A stretch of 64,000 nt of DNA from Xiphophorus maculatus (taxonomy: Eukaryota > Chordata > Actinopteri > Cyprinodontiformes > Poeciliidae). The DNA is taken from NCBI RefSeq assembly GCF_002775205.1, contig NC_036446.1, forward strand, positions 15,438,565 through 15,502,564, in the 5' to 3' direction. The position numbers were made by a program, and so were the translations under genes. A model generated the notes under the pieces. That model made no database searches. It was given only the letters and a program-made list of their open reading frames with translations, and was not told where the DNA came from. Every line of letters starts with the position of its first letter. The first letter of the stretch is position 1. Shown in pieces: positions 58,477-64,000 of this stretch.

Positions 58477-58743
58477 CAAGTTGGTGTGTATTTGTATCTC
58501 TTCCTGATTTTTTCTGCTGAGAAGGTGGGTTATTTTAGACTCTTCCTCTTTGTAAGTTACAGAGCTGCCCGCTGAGGTGTAAAATGATGCTATTAGAGCA
58601 GTGAGAGAGAGCCAAAACAGTAAAGTTTTGAACACGTACAACTGAATAATGAGCTGAGACTCTCTACAGCGGTCCATAAAGTTAAGAAGGAACTGCAGCT
58701 CTAGGTTTAGTTTCTCCACTGAGTCTCTGCTGAAGGCTCCCAT
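58477..58743 (-). CDS. candidate first exon of an unidentified type II membrane protein
   Basis: The minus strand has ATG in a strong context (AAGATGG) at 58743, then 89 codons to a textbook donor, TTG|GTAAGT (last exon base 58477), in phase 0. The product starts MGAFSRDSVEKLNLELQFLL, followed by a charged stretch and one hydrophobic segment, FKTLLFWLSLTALIASFY (residues about 38-55). After it comes a polar, coil-prone part with KEEESKITHLLSRKNQEEIQ. A short cytoplasmic part, one anchor and a stalk are typical of first exons of type II proteins (glycosyltransferases, TNF ligands, lectins). I do not recognise the family and found no second exon. The open frame runs further upstream to 58827. 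Confidence 0.3.
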
Positions 58744-58827
58744 CTTTTTGTCTTTCCACAGTGTGCAGATGAGATTAGGTGTTAGGGCAGGTTTATGCCT
58801 AATTGCAAGTTCAATCTTCTCAACCAC

Positions 58828-61800
58828 TTAACTACTGAAGTGTCTCTGAGCAAGACACAGAACCCTGAGAGGCTCCATCACTATCGGTTTGTGGAGGGAA
58901 TAGACCATAACTCAATGCACTAAATATGAAGTTGCCAAGATGTGTAATAGTATAATAAACTGCATGATAAAATGTTAATTACAGTTCTTGAGTAATAGTA
59001 ACAACTATAGAGAAAATATCAATTGCAGGCTCTTTAAGAGTCGCCGTGGATCTCTCTGAAAGATGTTTATAGAGTTATAAAATACATACAAAACAATTCC
59101 TGTTCTCATAATTAATATGAAGCTACAAGCTACAATAGACGTTCTCTCTTTCTGGGTGTTAACATCAAGGCAGGCAGGGAAGACCTATAACGAATAAAAA
59201 TCAGTGTTTGGTGAGGTATCACTGTATTCTGACATGATAATCTTCTTTTTAAATGCACCGCTGCACTCTCCACCCCTCATCCCCCACCATGGAGCACAGC
59301 AGACAGCTCATACATTATCAGTGAGTGCCTTTTCTCTTTCGTTCACCTTCTTTCTCTGTGTCACACCCACCGACGTCCCCCTCTGCCATCCCTCCTGCAC
59401 TTTTTTAAACTTGAGTTTCTCCGAGTGAAAACCTCATTATATTCTTCTGCCGGACCTGCAAACTCAATCGGACAGAAGGTTAGAGAGCCCCTGCTCTCGA
59501 GTCGCAGTAATAGGGTTTGTGTTTGTATACATGTATGAAAAGTTGCAAAAGAACCAAAGAGAGCACTATGAATGTGACAGTGTCCACAATGAGCTCATTT
59601 ATTTGTTTATTCAATTAACTGACAGTAGCACCAGACTTGTTTTTGGATATTTTGATTGAAAAAAGCTTTTTGCTCTCTTTCTCATTTCAGCTGGCCAACT
59701 GGATTTTACGATTTAGTTCAAATGACCTTTTAGTGTATTGGCTCTATAAAACTATTTATAGAGGTTTCTTTAAAATGATTCATGTTTCTTCTTATTTTAT
59801 AAAATGTTGTTGAACCATTTTTGTTTAAATTAATGTCAACATTACTGTGACTGAGGTCACTGTTGATACTTACAGAAAGATTTAATGCTTTATGCATAAG
59901 TGGGAGTAATCTCATGATCTCTCCATTTTCAGGTTAACAGGGAACCTCTAATATTAACATCACACAAATTACTTTGTACGTTTAAGACTTGAAGTGATCC
60001 AAAATCCAAATTAGACCTCAAAGAAAAGCAGAAATTGGCAGCCAGTAAATTCTAATCAGTGCATCTCTCGATTATTTCTAATCATGAACCCAGAGTCCAT
60101 CTTGGTTCTGTGGTACTTAAACGTGCCAGTATCTTCTAGTTTGAGCCCAGCTTTGGATGTGTCTGTTTTTCCATGCAGAGTCTTTTAGACAGAGTCCACA
60201 CACATGTGTGTGATGTGTTAAACAAACAAAACTGGCTCAATGAAAAGCACAGCAGGTTCTTTTTTAGAGGGCAGTCCAATTTTTGTTGGATATTCTCTAA
60301 AGAGTAATTAGGCAGAGGATTCAATTATTGTCTGAGAAACTGAGAATCTGAATCTTTGTTAACTTTTTTTATTGCCTGCTCTTTCATTACATCTTGCGTG
60401 GAAACAGACAGAGCATCGAGTGAGGGTGAACTGAGTTGCATTCTCAAACAGCCCCATTCATCATCCTCCACAGCCCTATCTTCTCGCGTCAGGGCTAGCC
60501 TTTTGGCTGCCCATCAGTGACTGAAAAAAACCCCATCTTAAATATGCAAACATGTATACTTGAGCTTGAAAGGGTGATAGAAATAAGAACAGACAGAGAC
60601 ACGTAAAAACACCGAAGACAAAAATGCCACAGGGAGAGTATAAAAGCCAGTGAAAATAATACAGCAGATAACAAGTTTTAATATTGTTTAAGTATCAGGA
60701 AGGATACTGTTCCTCCATATTGATCCTGCTATGCACCAAAATAAAGTGGCTTTTTTGCACCATTTTCATAAGAAATTGATTGATCAAAAGATCAATTTAA
60801 TTTCATATATCACTTCATAAACATAAAGGTGGATGCTTAATAGTGTACCCGCCTCTGTGTTGAAAAGTCATCCCATCTTAAAAACAATGATGCTACAATT
60901 TATTTATTTAAAGTGGGTTATTATTTATTTTTCAGGCACATTGTGCCATTGGTGCTGCAATAAAAAGAAAGGTCACAAACACAAATTTATGAGAATTCTG
61001 GGTTAAGATAAGTAAAGAAAATAGCTTTCCTCTCATTTGGATGGATCGATATCTTCCTTTAGATGTGCTGTTTGATTTTAGAAGATAAAACCTGAGATTA
61101 ACGTACCTCTGTTTAGATGTATGCAATGAACGCATCGCCTCTCTTCTCACAACAAGCCACAAAGAAACATCCACCATTGAGGTGCTCAGCTGTCTGGTTG
61201 TGTGCTTCCCCACACCCAGTTGATTACTCTCTCCTCAGGCAACTCTGGACTGGGACAAAGTTTAGCCCCTCTTAAGTACTTAAAATGACATCATGCTGCA
61301 ACAGGTCAATAATCACTGTCTGCCATTCACTGAGATTGTCAACTGACCCGTCCCCTGAAGCCAATTTGCCGTAATGGACCTGACAATGTGCCAAAGTCCC
61401 CAGAATAACAGGGAAGCCCAAACTCGGCCAACACATTAAGTTGGCAGTTCTTCAGGGTGAAACTAATGCAGCATCCCCTACTGGCTCTTTATTGCTTATT
61501 GTTTATAACCATTTTGTGTGGATAAAAGTTAAGTTTTATAACTTAGCATAAATTTGAGTACATGTATAAGATCCATACTATACAGTATTTCACTTCAATG
61601 GTACACTTGTAGATAATCAAGTCAAGGGGAAGTATTCAGTATTACAAATATAATCTCAATCCCCTGATCTTGTTTTAATTTAATCAAGTTACATAGTATC
61701 AACCAATGTCTTATTATTGGTTCGAAAGGTGAATAAAACTACAATATAAACTGACTGTAAAAGATGATTAGACTGCGTCAGGTCACTAAACTGAATCACA

Positions 61801-64000
61801 CCGACTCACTCTTGAGCGACTGAAGTGATATGATATTAAATTTTGGAGTTTAGACTGACTTGTGTCTCTGCATCTGATTTTACTTGCTGGTCTCGTCCTA
61901 TGATTGTCTTCACTGTTTCCATCAGTGTCTCGTCTGTGTCTCTGAGTATTTATGATCCTGTCTTCCCTTCTGCCTTTGTTAGCTTGGCTCTTCATCTTGC
62001 TTCAGTTGGCTCACCAGCTCTTCCACCCTTTTAACCTTGTCTTTTCCTTGAATTATCACTGGATTTCAGTTACCTGCCTCTGTTTCCCAAAGATTGTTTG
62101 AACACATTATTTTCTAAGTTATTTAATTCCTTCTCCAGCACCACAGACTTGTAACTTGATATAATTAGGTCCTTTGTTTTTTGCTCCTTATCAGTAATTA
62201 TTCTTCTAGCACAAGTTGTATAGAGATGCATAATCTGAATCTTATGTTTCCTTTTGTGCACAGAATGCAATGCACTGGAAAGCAAGAGTTTATTCCACAG
62301 AGATCTTTTCACAACTCACTGCTGCCAAATCTTGCATTCTGATATCCAGCCTTTGCAAGTGAGAAACCATAACATACCAGTGAAACTTGCGAAACACTTG
62401 GGGAACATAAACATAGCATAAATGAACATATGCTCACACAACAGGTCTTGATGCTCAATTCCAATATTACAACATATGTATCAAGTCAATGACATGAAAG
62501 TTTGATTGAAGGCGACATGACCGTTCTGACTGCAGACGATTTGAATTCTATTAAATCAGTATTCAATTTAGTACAACATATGGGACTCGCAAAAATCTTA
62601 GTTTTTGGAGAGGGGAAGACTAGAATTGGGCCGTTCAGATTGCCATGAAAAACTTGGTTGTCACTCACTTAAGGGCAAAAAATCTGATCTTAGTCACATT
62701 TGCCTGCTGTGTGAACTTAGACAAGACAGCTTGCCTATTACGTGTAAACTGCTTAATCTATTTCACATATTTGTAAGTTAGTAACCTGGTATCCAGTGGT
62801 ACCAGATGTTTGGCTTCACCTTTTGAGATCCTCTGCAAAGGTTTCAGACTACGCTGTGTGTTGGCTGACGCTTAATGCTCTACTGTCCTGCTGTGAATAA
62901 AATAAATCCCACGTTCCATTTACATCTGGTGTTTTCCAGACTGATTGAGATGCAAGTAGACAAGCCTAATAAAGACCCGTCACACTACATCTGGTTTTTG
63001 TCCATTAAAACATATAATGTCATAGGCAGGACAACAAACAGAACTTTACCACATTTCTCTTAAATCTCAGATACATTCACAGGGACTTGAAATGCATGTT
63101 ATTCAGACATCAACGTCTGAGTTGCACTTTTGTGGACTTATAGTAAGAAAGGTAAAGCTGTTTACAGAATTAATTCATGAAATTGTGTACAAGTACTTTC
63201 GCTGCTGGCGGCAAGTCACGCCAGGTCAGTGAGTGATCCTTCAATTTGTTTGGGGATGCACTGCATTTAGACAGCCAAGCTAATACAGAGACAAGTGCCT
63301 CAGCCATCTTCAATTGCTTTAAGTGCAATCACATGCTTCCTGCTCTCTGCATGCAACCAGTCTGATCATCTTGGTGATGAATGGGTCACTGGTAATGTTT
63401 GACACTACATGTTTTTGTAATTAGGCTACCTAACAACATTTTGCAAGCTATGATCCTTCTGTTGATTAAATTCAGGTCAGGGAAAACAGTAATTACCGGT
63501 ATGTCAAAGTTTTATTTGTGCTTAAATGCACTACAAATGGTGAGTGTGCATCTCTGATACTATTGTTTTAGTGCTTGTAGTAGTTATTATAACAATTGGC
63601 AATCCCAGTCCTAAGCTTAGGAGGCATTAAAATACCATCTCATTAGATTTAGTAGAACCTACTAGGTTAGTTGAAGTCACAGTTAGGTATAACAGTCATT
63701 ACAGATAAGTTGCAGGTTAGGATTTTTGAGGCTAACCTGCATGAATGTCTTTAAAAGATAAGAATGTCTGTGCGAACATGTGTTGGTGTTTTGTTTACCT
63801 TATGAATATATTATGCAGGTACTAAGGGCAGAAATAGCATTCACTTATCTGCCGGTTTGAAAAATAGTTTTCGTTTTCGACTTTGCATTTGCAACATAAT
63901 TACATATTAAAAGCAGCAAACAGCGAAGCTGCCAGAGTTCAAACTAAAGTCCTCAAATGGAGGGCACAAGAGAAAGGCCTGGTGTTTGAAGAACAAAAGA
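58828..64000. other. right end of window, no gene recognised
   Basis: AT-rich, with short frames on both strands that show no domain, splice or codon-bias support. No RRM exon was recognised. It probably continues the intron or the 5' flank of the RALY-like gene. Confidence 0.4.

Noticed and set aside
60932-61213. Minus-strand frame of 93 codons
   Set aside because: No recognisable domain or splice structure, and codon use is not distinctive; not supportable.

Overview
The window is nuclear DNA from a ray-finned (teleost-type) fish. The evidence is AT-rich sequence with long introns, canonical GT-AG exons of vertebrate genes, and a fish-style repeat load: Tc1/mariner relics, an L2-type LINE, a Penelope-like fragment, tRNA-derived SINEs and hAT remains. 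No bacterial-style operons, rRNA genes or CRISPR arrays are visible. All identified host genes lie on the minus strand.

Left third (about 1-15.1 kb). This is a tandem segmental duplication with an offset of about 7.45-8.0 kb. Unit A (about 1.0-7.0 kb) and unit B (about 8.5-15.1 kb) share one layout: exon 1 of pdcd5, then a four-exon urah gene (5-hydroxyisourate hydrolase, uric-acid degradation), then the last two coding exons of a RALY/hnRNP C-family gene. Only unit A keeps the classical pdcd5 start; the rest of pdcd5 lies left of the window. Only unit B is joined to the upstream exons of the RALY-like gene. urah copy A is intact, with start codon, PTS2-like peroxisomal signal and C-terminal YRGS. 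urah copy B has lost the exon 1 start codon (ATG to ATC), and with it the PTS2, and ends in YRES; an in-frame ATG in exon 2 could still give a 118-residue cytosolic form. The RALY-like terminal exon has decayed in unit B but keeps a long acidic tail in unit A.

Middle (about 15-50 kb). This is the RALY-like gene, read right to left with phase-compatible exons at 49.8, 23.5, 22.6, 18.0, 17.1, 14.9 and 14.5 kb. They encode the post-RRM linker, a symmetric cassette at the position of the hnRNP C1/C2 difference, an acidic/tyrosine segment, an RS-rich segment, the coiled coil and the Ser/Pro-rich C-terminus. The RRM exons are not seen and probably lie right of the window. The 26-kb intron holds a truncated L2 LINE with an open reverse-transcriptase frame (30.0-32.1 kb), a second LINE scrap with a YADD box, a Penelope-like GIY-YIG fragment, Tc1 relics, a hAT/BED relic and SINEs.

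Right (about 50-64 kb). This is probably the upstream intron or flank of the same gene. It holds repeats, an inverted-repeat structure at 56.9-57.5 kb, and two unidentified minus-strand candidate first exons: one beside a CRE/ETS-type promoter motif (56.7 kb), and one encoding a type II membrane segment with a perfect splice donor (58.5-58.7 kb).

All calls come from reading the sequence by eye. Family assignments are from motif recall, not database searches.
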